Source of the DNA: Bagarius yarrelli
Taxonomy: Eukaryota > Chordata > Actinopteri > Siluriformes > Sisoridae
Length of the DNA stretch: 64,000 nt
Reading direction: 5' to 3'
NCBI GenBank assembly: GCA_005784505.1
Contig: VCAZ01000001.1
Coordinates: forward strand, 3,835,097-3,899,096
Shown here: positions 24,798 to 36,900 of the stretch, in pieces
Layout: each line of letters starts with the position of its first letter
Numbering within the stretch: the stretch's first letter is position 1
The notes under the pieces: model-generated
Seen by the model: the letters and a program-made list of their open reading frames with translations, nothing else
The model's database searches: none
Told to the model about the DNA's origin: nothing
Translations under genes and position numbers: made by a program

Positions 24798-27700
24798 TAG
24801 ATAGATAGATAGATAGACAGATAGATCGGATTTGTTTCTGACATGGGATGATGGATTTTTTTAAAAGCAACACCGGCCACATTACGCTCACTGTTGCTGG
24901 AGTCACTAACAGGCTTTTTTTAAAGGCAAAACCAAAATCGATGAATCACATTTGTAACCAAATATTTCCACCCTTAAATTGTGTGTAACTGTCTGTATAA
25001 GCTTCTCAGGTTATCCCCGACAGATCGGCAAGCAGCATCGTCTGACGAGTGTAGAGCATGTCGTTACTTACAACCAATCAAAAACGAGAAACTGTTTGGT
25101 TTTGCATTGCGATTGGTCGGAGCTTTCTACATCACTCCCACTCTCTCAACACACAGCCTACCTCAGACTGCCTTTATTGTACCGCTGTCTTTACCAAATT
25201 TTTACTGGGTGGGCAAGCCGGCCCTGTCACACAGTATCACTACAGACTTACACAATGTGCAGCGTTATTCCTTAGGAAATGATATGTCAAAAGACCGGAT
25301 TAAAATCTGACTGTTAGTAAAGCAAACAGGTGCCAGTGTGAGATAACACACGAATGACAGGGATTAGATTGAGAAGAATTTTGTGTGTGTCACAAAATGA
25401 GGGTACCGATTGTTACCTGAACACACTTGGAAAGATAAAGAACCCACTGGTGTTAGATGTGGACACAAGCATGCAGCTCACAGTAAGTCAAGGTAGAACC
25501 AAAGATTTACCTTCTTCTTCTTCTTCTTCTTCAACGATTTCCTCCTCGACTGAGTAGACATAATTGAGATTAGTAGATAAATACAGCCAAAAGCAAAAAC
25601 AAAAAGCACATGGCCATTCTATTAGCTGCAGATTTGTCCAAAAGGGCTTCCTTTCACACATCAAGCATTGCTACGCGCTTAACGATGCTGTTATTTATAA
25701 AAGAATAACAAGGTTATTTTATAAAGTCTTTTTTATCTCATAATGTGACAGCCATATTAATCTCCTTCTATTAATTAATAAATACAGTTATTCTGTATGA
25801 GTCATAAACACTTGCTGATTGAACTTTACCAGAACTTTCATCTAGGTCAAGTATCAAGAAGCTTTACATTTACAGTGACTTACATTTATCTCACATGGTG
25901 GTGGTGGGACTCGAACCTGATCTTTCACTTAGCAGTCCCAATTAGTTGCGCTACCACTTCCCCAGCTTTATTGTCATTTCAGCCATATATATAGCACAGT
26001 GAAATGTTACAATGCTGCAGGACAAATGATTCAATAAAATGTTTTTACACCGAAAATGTCTCTAACCCTAACCCTAACCCCTAACCCTAACCCCTAACCC
26101 TGTTACTCTGAAGGATCTTAGGTTTGTAAACCACACCATGTAGTCATCCCCAAAACTAATGGCACCCTAGGTAAAGATGAACAAAAATGTCATCTGGGTT
26201 ATAAAATCGAAATGAATTTTAATTAATATACTTTTCTTTTAGATGATAAAATACCTAGGAATTATTATATATTCTTCTATAATGGGTAACTAAAAGAAAA
26301 TACAAGCGAGGAATTGGGGACACTCCTGACTAGTGAATCTTTCTGCATGTACTGGTTGCTCTGTGTTGTCTTGTGAACTTTCCTCAATTTCAATAAAAAT
26401 CATACTCTGTATGTAGAATCCTTGTCTTGCTGGAAAAAAAAATCCAGCTGAAGCTACTCGCCAGATGAAGCCTCTTTCCTTATTTTTTACAGGTGCTACA
26501 TTACATTCTAAATTGGAACAAGGTTCCCAGGGAGAAATCACTTTCTTCCAGAACAAAGCTTTCACTATAGTTAATAATGATCAATCCATCTAATTTTGAG
26601 TGTTTGTTGGCAAATAATTGATTATTTTTTCATCCGACCATCAAATCCGTCCTAATCAAATATTTCATAGTTTCTATCAAACCTCAGCTGATTATTTATA
26701 GGTCAATAACAGGTAAAGTGGGGGTATGGTAGTGCAATGGTTAAGGTGTTGGAATGCTTACTGGTAGACCAGGAAATTGTTTTTTTCTTTAGTAGTTTGG
26801 TGCAAACTTGTTCTCAGACTGTAAAATTCAACCCTTTCTCCATTTCAGTCTGGGTGTAGACTTTTTGCAGCCCTGTTTGTTGTACGGTGTTTATCTTTGT
26901 TGAACGTCTTTGCCTCTTTAATAACCCTCTTCACTGTGTGTAGGGGCAAAAAAGCCTTCGTGCCCTCAGACAGGCAGCGTCATTACAGAGATGGTTGTTT
27001 TATGCTTCTTAATTATAGCTGTAACATTGGATCTGGGGGTTTCTAGGCATGTAAGCATTTTCATATAAAACGTTAACCAGCTTTTTTTGTCTCTCTTTTT
27101 GTGTGTTTTTTTAAATAATTATTTTGTGTAAACGAATTTGGTCTCTTTTTCACTTCTTACTTGTAACATGGGTGACAATGAGTTCTAATTTCACACTAAC
27201 TTAATAAAGAAAGTGGAAATAGAAATATATTTTTACTTTAATCTAGTAAGTGTGATGTCATTATATATTAGAATAGATTTTTTTAACCTTAATTAAATAA
27301 ATATTCAATTTCATGTGCAATGTGGTCATTGTGTAAGGTACGTGTACAGAGCCAATGAAATGCATTTTTCGCATATCCCATCTCAGTAAGTTGGGGTCAG
27401 AGCGCAGGGTCAGCTATGGTACAGCACCCCTGGAGCAGGAAGGGTTAATGGTCTTGCTCAAGGACCCAACAGTGGTTGGCTTGCCGGTGGTGGGGCTTGA
27501 ACCCAGGTGTTTCTGGTCTTCAGATCAGTAACTTAGCACCTTAACCATTTGAGCCACCTTTAATCTAACTTAAGATGAGATTTACATTTCTAGGTTGATC
27601 TAAATCTTTAGCAAGGGCGGCCACTAATTCTGGACCAGACTATGATGATAGTGTCTTCTTACACATGAACATTTTGGGTGATGCACTGTTGAATAGAGAA

Positions 27701-28096
27701 ACTTCCTAAGCCTATTTATCAACCACTTATTCTATGTACTAACCAAGAGCACAGAGATGTTTCAGCTAGAATTCAGTTACCTATGCTAAAAAACCCTGAA
27801 GTATCCTTTCCTAAACACTCTAATCTTAATCTCTAAAGGAACCAAATCCATACCGGATAATTGATTATTAGATAATTAATAGTTGATTTATTAGTGAAAA
27901 TGAAGTAAGAGTGAATTGTCCAGCAATCCTACCTTCTTCCCTGTGGAATCAGAAAACAACACACACACACACACACACACAGAAAGAGAAAAAATATAAT
28001 ATGAATTTGAGCGACTGAAAAAGACGAAAAGATCACCCAGCAGTGAGATGATACTTACACCACTTCCTCCTCCACTACTTCTTCTGTATCAGACAT
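15449..28096 (-). CDS. tnnt2-like: Troponin T, cardiac (tnnt2)-type, complete (281 aa)
   Basis: Sixteen minus-strand exons, in transcript order: 28059-28096, 27933-27940 (8 nt), 25511-25549, 23997-24017, 23861-23881, 23654-23668, 20321-20344, 19173-19194, 18994-19054, 18430-18546, 18271-18348, 18043-18156, 17246-17358, 17030-17120, 16475-16512, 15449-15494. They total 846 nt. The start MSDTEEVV is followed by the acidic hypervariable region built from microexons. PKIPEGEKVDFD and DIHRKRQEKDFSELQSLIEA form the tropomyosin-binding region, and the I-T coiled coil lies around QTEREKKRKILAERRKPLN. The 'MFVPN..APKIP' stretch resembles TNNT2 rather than TNNT1 or TNNT3. Troponin T anchors the Ca2+ switch to tropomyosin on thin filaments. 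It is odd in ending GGRLR instead of the usual GRWK. The orthologue among tnnt2 paralogues is unresolved. Confidence 0.93.
15495..16474 (-). other. Last tnnt intron
   Basis: Nearly 1 kb between the last two coding exons. It is AT-rich with no recognised repeat or gene. Confidence 0.5.
19429..19577 (+). repeat. tRNA-derived SINE (family A)
   Basis: 'GGTGGCTCATGGTTAAGATG' and 'GTGGGTTCGATTCCAGAC' (A and B boxes), then 'CCCCTGAGCAAGGCCCTTAA' and a shortened tail 'TAAGTGGCTCTGCCAAATG'. It lies in the tnnt intron upstream of exon 19173-19194 (transcript sense). Confidence 0.8.
20395..23360. repeat. 3-kb tandem array of a 31-bp unit
   Basis: The unit is 31 bases: AGTGTGTAAATCTGTAAAGT followed by GTAGAATAATA. 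It is regular at 31-base spacing around 22740-23290 and increasingly broken by one- or two-base indels towards 20400. The whole array is inside the tnnt intron between exons 20321-20344 and 23654-23668. On the transcribed strand each unit reads TTATTCTACACTTTACAG then ATTTACACA. Confidence 0.95.
23654..25549 (-). CDS. tnnt2-like: Cassette of symmetric troponin T microexons
   Basis: Exons of 39 nt (25511-25549), 21 nt (23997-24017), 21 nt (23861-23881) and 15 nt (23654-23668) lie here; a fifth of 24 nt is at 20321-20344. Each begins with two bases and ends with a lone G, so each can be skipped without a frame change. They encode Glu/Pro-rich pieces of the hypervariable N-terminal extension, which in troponin T genes is known to be alternatively spliced. 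The first contains a (GAA)n run coding poly-Glu. The 8-nt exon 27933-27940 is not symmetric and must be included in this reading. Confidence 0.75.
24352..24827. repeat. (GATA)n/(GACA)n array
   Basis: About 475 bases of alternating GATA and GACA blocks in the tnnt intron between exons 23997-24017 and 25511-25549. The Ser-Ile-Tyr-Leu and Ser-Val-Cys-Leu frames on the minus strand are artefacts. Confidence 0.95.
25864..25963 (-). repeat. SINE family A, partial
   Basis: The reverse-complemented tail 'TTTACATTTACAGTGACTTA', the B-box complement 'GGACTCGAACCTGA' and the head complement 'GCGCTACCACTTCCCC'; the middle is deleted. Confidence 0.6.
25966..26030 (-). repeat. LINE-type 3' tail fragment
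   Basis: 'CTTTATTGTCATTTCAGCCATATATATAGCACAGTGAAA' is the complement of the tail seen at 14340-14396. It abuts the preceding SINE fragment. Confidence 0.5.
26062..26101. repeat. Short interstitial telomere repeat
   Basis: About six CCCTAA units with two one-base insertions (CCCCTAA), in tnnt intron 2. This is the vertebrate telomere motif in the (CCCTAA)n orientation. Confidence 0.9.
27363..27562 (-). repeat. tRNA-derived SINE (family B)
   Basis: 'CGCATATCCCATCTCAGTAA', 'GGTCAGAGCGCAGGGTCAGC', 'CAAGGACCCAACAGTGG' and 'GAGCCACC' occur in the same order as the copy at 10295. It lies in tnnt intron 2, which otherwise (26100-27930) shows nothing recognised. Confidence 0.65.
28059..28096 (-). 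CDS. tnnt2-like: Troponin T first coding exon
   Basis: The ATG at 28094-28096 opens MSDTEEVVEEEVV, the standard troponin T N-terminus. The donor GTAAGT follows at 28053-28058. The exon ends after two bases of a codon, which the 8-nt exon 27933-27940 completes as Val before two Glu codons. Confidence 0.9.
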
Positions 28097-28381
28097 AATG
28101 ACGCAGTTCCTAAGTGCGACAGCAGACCAATCGGTTACAAGAACATTTCAAATAGATTTCATGGAAGATCATGTATTTTATAGAGAATTATATAATATAT
28201 ATATTGTAATATATATTTATATATATATATTTATTTTATTTTATTTGTTTAAAGGTCAGTTCAGGCCACCGACTGCTGAAGTACTGAATTACAGTGGATG
28301 AGACTAGAATTAGTTTCGAGTTTTACTAAAAAATATATTATCAAAGCTTTATATATTTATTATTATAGTATTATAGTAAAG

Positions 28382-28413
<32 letters not shown>

Positions 28414-28678
28414 GATCACGCTTGTAGGAAAGTATGCTGCTTTAAACCTTGACACAGCTCACAATGCAAGTAATTACCCAGGCTATAAAATGGTAAGGGG
28501 CAGGTGTGGTAGGGGTTATTTTTAAGAATAATAAACTAGGGTTAGGAACAGGTGCAATTTGCTTTTACAGACAATGAACTTGGCTGATCTCATCCAAGCC
28601 TCCCACTTATATATACGGCAAATCAAGTGCGTCCTTGTGGGCTATTTTTGAAACTTGCACCATTTGGTCATATCAGTG

Positions 28679-28722
<44 letters not shown>

Positions 28723-29690
28723 CCCACCTTTCCAGTGTATTGTTATTAGTTTGTGTCTGATCTGTACACTTTAGTAAACTGGCTTTGTTTGTTGCTTTGA
28801 TTTATAATCACAGTATAATCATGCGTGCCTTTGCTTTCATTTGCACTGTAATGAGATAATTAAAAACGAACCTAGAAGCCAGCGAATATTGGAACGAGTT
28901 ATTGATGTTAGAAAAGCGAGTCTAATCACGCTACATCACACTCATAAATCATAATCCAGTAGATTAACCATCTCTCCGAGGTGTTATGAAAAGTTCTCTG
29001 GAATATCACAGGAGTGATAGTAGTAGGAATGGTGTAGATAATTCCTGCCTTAAACAGCATTAAGTGCAAACCCCAAAGCATGCTGGTCTCGTAAGAGATC
29101 AGCACAAAGCCATGCTGGCTGCTCGACTTAGGCTGCAATACAGAGCTAAACCTCTGGCCTTGACGCTCACTTGGTTTGCAAAGCTTTTTTGGAACTCTTG
29201 AATGCAAGCCAAAACCCCATGCAGCTGAAACAAGTAATGACACACACACACACACACACACACACACTTTCAAACTGCTACATGATAATAAAAAAAAAAA
29301 AGCACATCTTTTTGTCTCTTACCTGAGACGTTCACAAGGACAAAGAGGATCTTATTCTCAAGGGTCCAGAACACAGTATCCAGCAAACTCAAACACCACT
29401 CACCTAATACAGACCTGTACACCCATGTGACCTTGTGCTGCTCTGTGATTGGACAGTGAATCGGGGTCTATTGTTAGGATTTGGGGAGGGAGTGGTGTAT
29501 TTGACAATCAAAAGGTGATACAAGTTTAGCATGGTACTATACTTGCTAGATGCACACACACATAAACACACACACACACACACACACACACCCATGTCCT
29601 AAAAAGGATTTTAGGAAGACATGCTGCTAAAATGATATAGTAATAAGTTAAAGCAGACTGTGCTAAATGAAATACACAGCCAGGGGTTCT
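28097..29690. other. Intergenic region tnnt 5' end / cald1 3' end
   Basis: No coding exon was recognised. It contains AT-rich sequence with TATATA runs near 28195-28230, an (ATT)n near 28383-28412, and (AC)n tracts at 28683-28719, 29241-29268 and 29558-29591. The candidate non-coding tnnt exon lies within it. The promoter of the troponin T gene should be here. Confidence 0.5.
29323..29400 (-). promoter_or_regulatory. Candidate tnnt non-coding first exon
   Basis: On the minus strand a strong donor (CAG followed by GTAAGAG) lies at 29322, about 1.2 kb upstream of the ATG exon. A CCAAT-like site (GTCCAATCAC) sits near 29443-29452. Troponin T genes normally have a non-coding first exon, so this is a reasonable candidate. 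The 5' boundary is arbitrary and there is no transcript evidence. Confidence 0.3.
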
Positions 29691-31054
29691 TTTTTTTTTT
29701 TTTACATTGATCTCTTTATTGCTGTTTTGATGATACAATATTTCAAAGATGTCCTGTGTGAAACTTGGTTACAATAAATGATCAGAGTGTTTAAAAGTTA
29801 AGTATTAAAGTTGCAGAGAATTAAGTCAATGTTCATGATGGAAAATGTTAAAAAATATAGAACCGATTGTCAAAAAAAAAACCAAAAAAAAAAAACAACA
29901 AAAAACATTTTCACATTTAACACGACGCAATCCACAAACACGGAAATCATCAGTCACGTGACCATTAACTGACGTGAACCTGCTGATCAAAAAGCCGTTC
30001 ACTGTTTTCCACCAGCACGTACTACAATCCAATTCCACTGCTGACAACAACTAGTGCTAAAAGCTAAACATGAAAAAAAAAAACCCGAATCAACAGACAA
30101 CATCATTCGGTCTGCAGTTATGACTCCTATGAGATGACTAATGAGCCATCTGTCCTTTTACATACTGAACACAAGTTTTAAAATGATAACGGCAACTAGA
30201 GACAGCGTTTATATGCAGAAAAAGCCTTTGTGATTTATTTCCCCCGCCATATTTAGTGCCGAGTGAAGCGTTTGTGTCTACCTGTAATCTGATACGTCAT
30301 GTTTGAATATACTGACTAAAAAAGCACTTGAAGCAAAAAAAAAAAGAAGATACTGTGATGATAATAATCATGAATGTCAATAATGGCTGTATTCCGATCT
30401 TAATATTGAAAGCAAAAGCAAAACGTTCATTTGATATAAAGTGGCAACATACAAAATATTTAGTTAATTACAAAACATACACTATGTGCTAACATATATT
30501 ATTAAGACCATTGTTTTACTATTAAAAATGTGTCATTTAAAAAAAAAAAAAAAAGATGTAAAAAATACACTATTCTACGAGTGCGCATATTTTTTCATTT
30601 TTTTTTCCTGGATTTGGTGAACACGAATAAAATACGAATATGTCGAGCTTTGCTTTAATTATAAATTAAAAGGTGTGAACGGTGACTAGCAGAGAAGAGA
30701 TTGGAGAAAAGCAACCCATTAGAAGCTGTTTATAATTTGGAGTAAAAAAAAAAAAATGATGCAAAAGTATTTAAATATCTTTTAGTATTGATTATTAGCG
30801 GTTGATCTAAAAAGTCAACATTCAGCTCTGGGATCAGGGCCATGCCGTCTGGAGGGCTTTTACTGCATGGCAAAAATATAACACTCTTTTTTTTTTTCTT
30901 TTTTTTTTTTAGATTCTACCTCATCTTTAGGATAGTGAAGTCCGAGCCATTAATAAAAACATATGAGACTATTGTTTTTTGGTACGAGTGCATGCATGTG
31001 AAGAGGAATACGGTGCTTTCACTTGGTCCCTGGTGCTGTGGCTTCATGGAAAGG
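29690..31054 (-). other. cald1: cald1 3' UTR (inferred)
   Basis: This is the stretch between the cald1 stop (31055-31057) and an AATAAA on the minus strand at 29715-29720. It is AT-rich with several poly-A/T runs, as is common for long vertebrate 3' UTRs. Its extent is inferred only from the polyadenylation motif. Confidence 0.45.
29715..29720 (-). promoter_or_regulatory. cald1 polyadenylation signal (candidate)
   Basis: TTTATT on the plus strand gives AATAAA on the cald1 strand, with a long A run starting about 11 bases further on. It is the best downstream signal I saw, about 1.3 kb after the stop. Confidence 0.45.
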
Positions 31055-31068
31055 TTAGGGTCCCGTTC
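31055..31068 (-). CDS. cald1: cald1 terminal coding exon
   Basis: After acceptor CAG the bases complete a Gly codon and add Thr, Gly, Pro and TAA. It is joined to exon 33960-33996 across a 2.9-kb intron. It is short, so support rests on phase, acceptor and position. Confidence 0.6.
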
Positions 31069-32381
31069 CTGATGAGACATAAAGCAGTGTTAGAGAATGG
31101 AATAAGCATATATCACACACACACACACACACACATTCAAACAGACAATGGGGAAGTGGGTGGCTCATGGTTAAGGTGTTTGGATTACCAACCCAAAGGT
31201 TGTGGGTTCGATTCCCAGCTTGACCAAGCCACCACTGTTGGGCCCCTGAGCAAGGCCCTTAACCCCCAATTGCTCAGTTGTATAACAAGGAATATTGTAA
31301 GTCGCTCTGGATAAGGGTGTCTGCCAAATGCTGCAAATGTAAATGTAAATAGTGGGAATATCAACACCTAATGCAGTGTGTTAATTTGATGTTTTTTTTT
31401 TTACTTTATTTATTGAAATTTTAGACGTTTAAAACAAAAAAGTTTAGTTACAGAATTATATATTTCCTTCCTCTCTCCCATTCCGCAACCTCCAAGTGAC
31501 AAAAAAATATATATATGTGGGAAAAAAAAAACCCCCCCAATACTTAATTAACCTAACAAAAATAATGATGAATCATATTGACAGCATTATTACTATACAA
31601 TTAACGGGTATATTTCAGTATTTTGGTCAGCTAGCAGATATATAAAGTCAAATTTTTGCTAATGAAAGCGAAATAAAAATAATAATAATAATAAATACAA
31701 ATAATAACTAACAACATGTAAGCAAACAAAGGGAAAAGGAAAGAAATAAATAACTAAATAATAAATAAATAATAATAACAACATGTAAGCAAACAAAGGG
31801 AAAAGGAAGAAAATAAATAACTAAATAAATAAATAAATAAATAAATAACAACATATAAGCCAACAAAAGGAAAATGAAAAAAAAAAAATAAAATAAAAAT
31901 AAATAAATAAAAAAAACAACATATAAGCAAACAAAGGGAAAAGGAAAGAAAATAAATAAATAAATAACAAAATAAAAAAATAAATAAAAAACAACATATA
32001 AAGCCAACAAAGGGAAAATAAAAAAATAAATAAATAAATAAAAACAACATATAAGCAAACAAAGGGAAAAGGAAAGAAATAAATAAATAACCAAAATAAA
32101 AAATAACATAAATAATAAAAAAATAAATAAATAAACAAATAAAAAATAAATAAATAATAACAACATATAAGCAAACAAAGGGAAAAGGAAAGAAAATAAA
32201 GAACTAAATAAAAAATAAATAAATAAATAAAAAACAACATATAAGCAAACAAAGGGAAAAGGAAAGAAAATAAATAAATAACAAATAAATAAATAAATAA
32301 TAAATAAAAATAAATAAATAACAAAATAAATAAAAAACAAATACAACATAAAGCAAACAACAAAGGGAAAAGGAAAGAAAA

Positions 32382-32412
<31 letters not shown>

Positions 32413-33320
32413 AAAAAACAACATATAAGCCAAACAAAGGGAAAAGGAAAGAAAATAAATGAATAAATATAAAAAATAAATGAATAATAATAAATATATA
32501 AAAATAATAATAAAAATGCAGGAAATTTCACACCCGAATGCTTCTCTGACCTTTTTGAAACCTCGATCCTGATTATTTAGGAGTTTTAGAGTATTCATCT
32601 TTTCAAAATATGTCATCATATATTTTTCCAAGTTTTATAAAATGTTTGAATGGCCCCCTTATTAAAAATGTAATTATATAATTCAATCAAATCACAGATC
32701 CACATTTTTCCGTATTGTTAATGTAAAGCACGCCATTTTCGGGTACTCCAAAAATAGCAGTTTCAGCACATGGTGTTGCATTTATATTAAAACTTCATTT
32801 AGTGTTTTAAAGATAAATAAAGAGTCCAGGCAGGACCAAAACATATGTATAAGTTTTTTTTTGCATCGATCACATCTGTCATTAACACTTGGATAAATTT
32901 TCTAAAAGTCTAGATTTAGTGTAATATGCATGTATGTGTGTATAAGTTGTTTTGTTCACTAAGGTGTTATAACATAAATACTCGGCATTGACATCATCTT
33001 TAGTGGAAGCCCCTGAAAAAAAAGCCCTATGAGTTGCTATAAATTATCAAATTATCTGAGTGATTTTGACTCATTCAAATGATTGACTGTTGATTGCCCT
33101 TTACTCCTTAAAAAAAAGTCGGGGCTCATACTTAAAGGTGTTTTTGCCTCATTAGTCACTGGACACTGGACAGCTGCTCTCCTGTGTTGCCCGTGTGACA
33201 TGTTAGTTTGCTAATCTTTTGTCACCCCTCTCAATAATGTGACAAACAGGCAGCTGCTGGTCCTGTCCAGGACTAGAATGCAAGCTGAGGCATTCAGACT
33301 GTAGGGGACAAGAGGAACGT

Positions 33321-33363
<43 letters not shown>

Positions 33364-33891
33364 CAAACACATTGCACATTATCTATCCATGTCCGGTATG
33401 TCCGAAGGCCACAGTGTCCTCCCATAATGGAACAAAAAAAGTTCTTTCAAAATAGAACGCTATGCCGGCGAGGCATGTTATAATGCACGGATGGTGATTT
33501 ATACTTGACCTGGATCTACGGGCCAAGGTGCAGACATGAAACGGTGGGAGGTGGATGATACTGTCGCTTGTATATAAGCCACAAGACAGCTTATCTGTGG
33601 ACTTGATTTAGACTTAAAGCAATTCTTTAGTGTTTCTGCGCTGATCACACAAAAACATGCCAGGTGAAGTGATGAAGTGCCTATTCTGAAATGTCCCCAG
33701 TATGTGAACGTGTGTGTGTGTGAAAAGTTGTGTTTTCTACGAACACCAATACAGAACATGAAAAAAAATCGAACATCCATCCACTGTATTTACTAAATGT
33801 GTGATTAATTCTTTATTCTGTATATAAAAAAAGTATTTTTATGTAAGAGAGTTGAATAAATCTTAGAACAATGTGATATATAAAACGTAAA

Positions 33892-33945
<54 letters not shown>

Positions 33946-36900
33946 TCAAATTCTCTTACCATTGGCAACAGATTTGCTCTCTCCTCTGCTTGTCACCTGG
34001 GTGAAGTAGAGCGTGAGTGACAGCAAAAGAAAGTAAGAGAGATAGAAAGACAGACAGAGAGAGAGAGAGAGAGAGAGAGATAGATAGAGAGGTGGATATA
34101 TATAGAGAGAAAAACAAAAACAGAGATGCAGTAAGACAGAAAGGTCAATAAATAATAACACCAGATTCGAACCCCAGTTCAGCTGTGTTTAATGATTCGG
34201 TGCTAACAGTACATAGTAAAGCTGCATAATGAGGGTTAGAGGGTAGATTTATTTTTTACACCGTGTGTGTATTGTCCTTGTCGTTTGTTAATGAATTTAA
34301 CCTCCATTGTTACTCAGAGGAGTTCGACTGAGGGTAAATTCTAATTTCCTTATAATCTGTGGCAGTACACAGACCCATTCACACACATTTAGCATGAGCC
34401 TAAAAGGTTTTTTTTAGCGGGTTGCTTCCTTAAACAGGCTTAGCTGGACAAGTCTGGACACACTTTACTGTCCCTCTCCCTGGAACTGTTAATCAGTTAA
34501 GGCACAATGTAGGGAACGTGCTGGGTAAGTTGACCGCCTGCTCCCAACACACTCAACCCCACACACTCACACCAAGCAAAGACCCCCAAAACCCCAGAGA
34601 TTTGAGGCAAATGAACTGTCTCATGGCCTGCAATATTAAACTATCGGTTATTATATTTCACAGGTTTTTACTTATTTTACCAACTGGGACATTAAACTTA
34701 AAGGATTTAATTCCAAAAAAACTATTTTTGATATTTGTAATCATTTAACAATGATGCCAAAAGTAGGCATGTCTGTATCTTGGCATGCTACGGTGTGTAT
34801 ATCAGCAAGTCTAATCAGACACAAGCCTCACACTCCAAAGAGACCTTGTTCCTGAAACACCGCAGTGCCTGCTCTACAAACTGCCCCGAAGGATAAACAA
34901 ACACTAACTGGAGCCCTGGTGGTCCCACTACAATCCACGTGACTGCTGTAAACAGGATAATAAGAGCTGATGAGGAATTCAGTTGAGGATTTTCTCCTGG
35001 TAAATAATTATGCGGGAATGAGATCTGTATTAGATCAACATGCACTGAAAGTTGAGACTGTTGACCTATACACCTGTGATACCCGTGTGTATGGCTTTCA
35101 TCAATTATTCATCCTGAATAGAGCACATTTTCACATTGGTTTTCAGTTTTCTCACAAACCCCTGAGTCTCACAAACCCCTGACACTGATGAGACCACGTG
35201 CAAACAGGGTGGAGGTGATTTTGTCAAGTAGGATGTAATTCTGGATTATTAATATCCTTTATTCTTTATGTTAATCCTGAATCAACATTTCAATCATAAG
35301 CATCTAATGTCATAAGTGTGTGCCTTCATTCATTTATCTTCTATACCCGTTTATTCCTTAATTTGGGGTCACAGGGATCTATCACAGCCATCTCTGAAAG
35401 GGCGAAAGGCAGGAGGGGTAACACCTGGGACAGGTCGCCAGTCCACCACACACACACTCACACTTACTTCTATGGGCATTTTAGAATCACCAATCAATGT
35501 TTTTGGACTGTGGGAGGAAACCAGAGAACCCGGAATAAACCCATACAGGCACGGGGAGAACATGCAAACTCCACACAGGAAGGCTCCTGCCCGGGAATCG
35601 AACCCAGGCCTTCTTGCTGTAAGGCAACCTTGCTAACCACTTAACAGAATAAACAGAGGGAAGTTCACCTCTGCTATCTGCATGTACTGCCTGATCTTTT
35701 GCACCAGCTTTGCTTTATATCACAGACAGCCACTCACATACCTGGCAAAGCTGGTCAATGTCCCATTAGGGAGACTGAAAAGTGCACAACAATGTGACAG
35801 TTCGAAGGGCAGTTCAGAGATGACAGGCGATGGATCTACCTCATTGCCCCAGATCAAGCCAGAGTGTAAGGAGGGTATGGAGGTCTTGCTTTTGTTTCTT
35901 GCTAAGGCTACCCTACTGTAGGAATACATTTGGACAGATTTGTTTAAGGAGTGGAGCGATTGAGGCTTAGTGGTAAGGTCTTGGACTGATACCAGAAGGA
36001 CCAGGCCATTACTGCACGCCCCTGAGCAAGGTCCTCAACCCCCAATTGCTCAGATGTGTAAAAGAGATAAATGTCGCTCTGGATAAGGGCGCCTACCAAA
36101 TGCTATAAATTATTATTATTATCATTCCCGGATGAAGAGGCAGACAATTAGTAAACCTTTTCCACCATTTTAGACTTCAAGACTTTAAGAAGCTTTGTTG
36201 TCATTTCAACCATATATAGCAGACGCAGTACACAGTGAAATAAAACTCTCCAGGACCCCATGATGCTAAACAAAACAACACAGAATTACACAAAAACAAT
36301 AACATCAATAGCCACTTAACAGAACAACACAAAGCTAAAGACTAAAAGTAAATTGTCTTAGCAACATAAAGTGCATGTGTGCAACCTGATGCAAACAGTG
36401 CAAGACAGACTGTGCAATAAACACTGCATGGCTAGCATGGCTTGCTGCATTTTCAGCTTGTCATGCACGATTTGTGAAGATGATTATTGGTCAACACATC
36501 TTTTATACTCTGAACACACACAAAAAAACATTGTGTTGTCGATTATATAAGGCAGGTCAAAAGCCCAGCCTCCATCTGTCAGCCAATCATGGCTGGTCTA
36601 ACAAATGATTCCATTTATAATTCCAAATGGATTTGTTATTAGCACAGCTTTCCTTTCATTAGTCCTCAGCACTGAATACAGGTCACAGGTGCAGTGTGTG
36701 GCTAATCTCAGCCTTGGTCTAGTCTTAACAGAGCCATGTGCTGCCTCACACCATGTTCGGCTGAGATACTGCCAACGATAAAAAGATTAAAATAAATATC
36801 TGTCCGTGTTGGTTTGTTAGAGGAACATAATCCCTTTACAAAAATGTGGCTTCATGCAGGAGAGTCAAGGCTAGGGCAAGACTTTTTAGCGTTAGCATAC

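Noticed and set aside
31708..32631. 307-residue Phe/Leu/Ile/Tyr-rich minus frame looking like a membrane protein
   Set aside because: It is produced by the TAAA-rich minisatellite; hydrophobic residues arise from A-rich sequence read in reverse.
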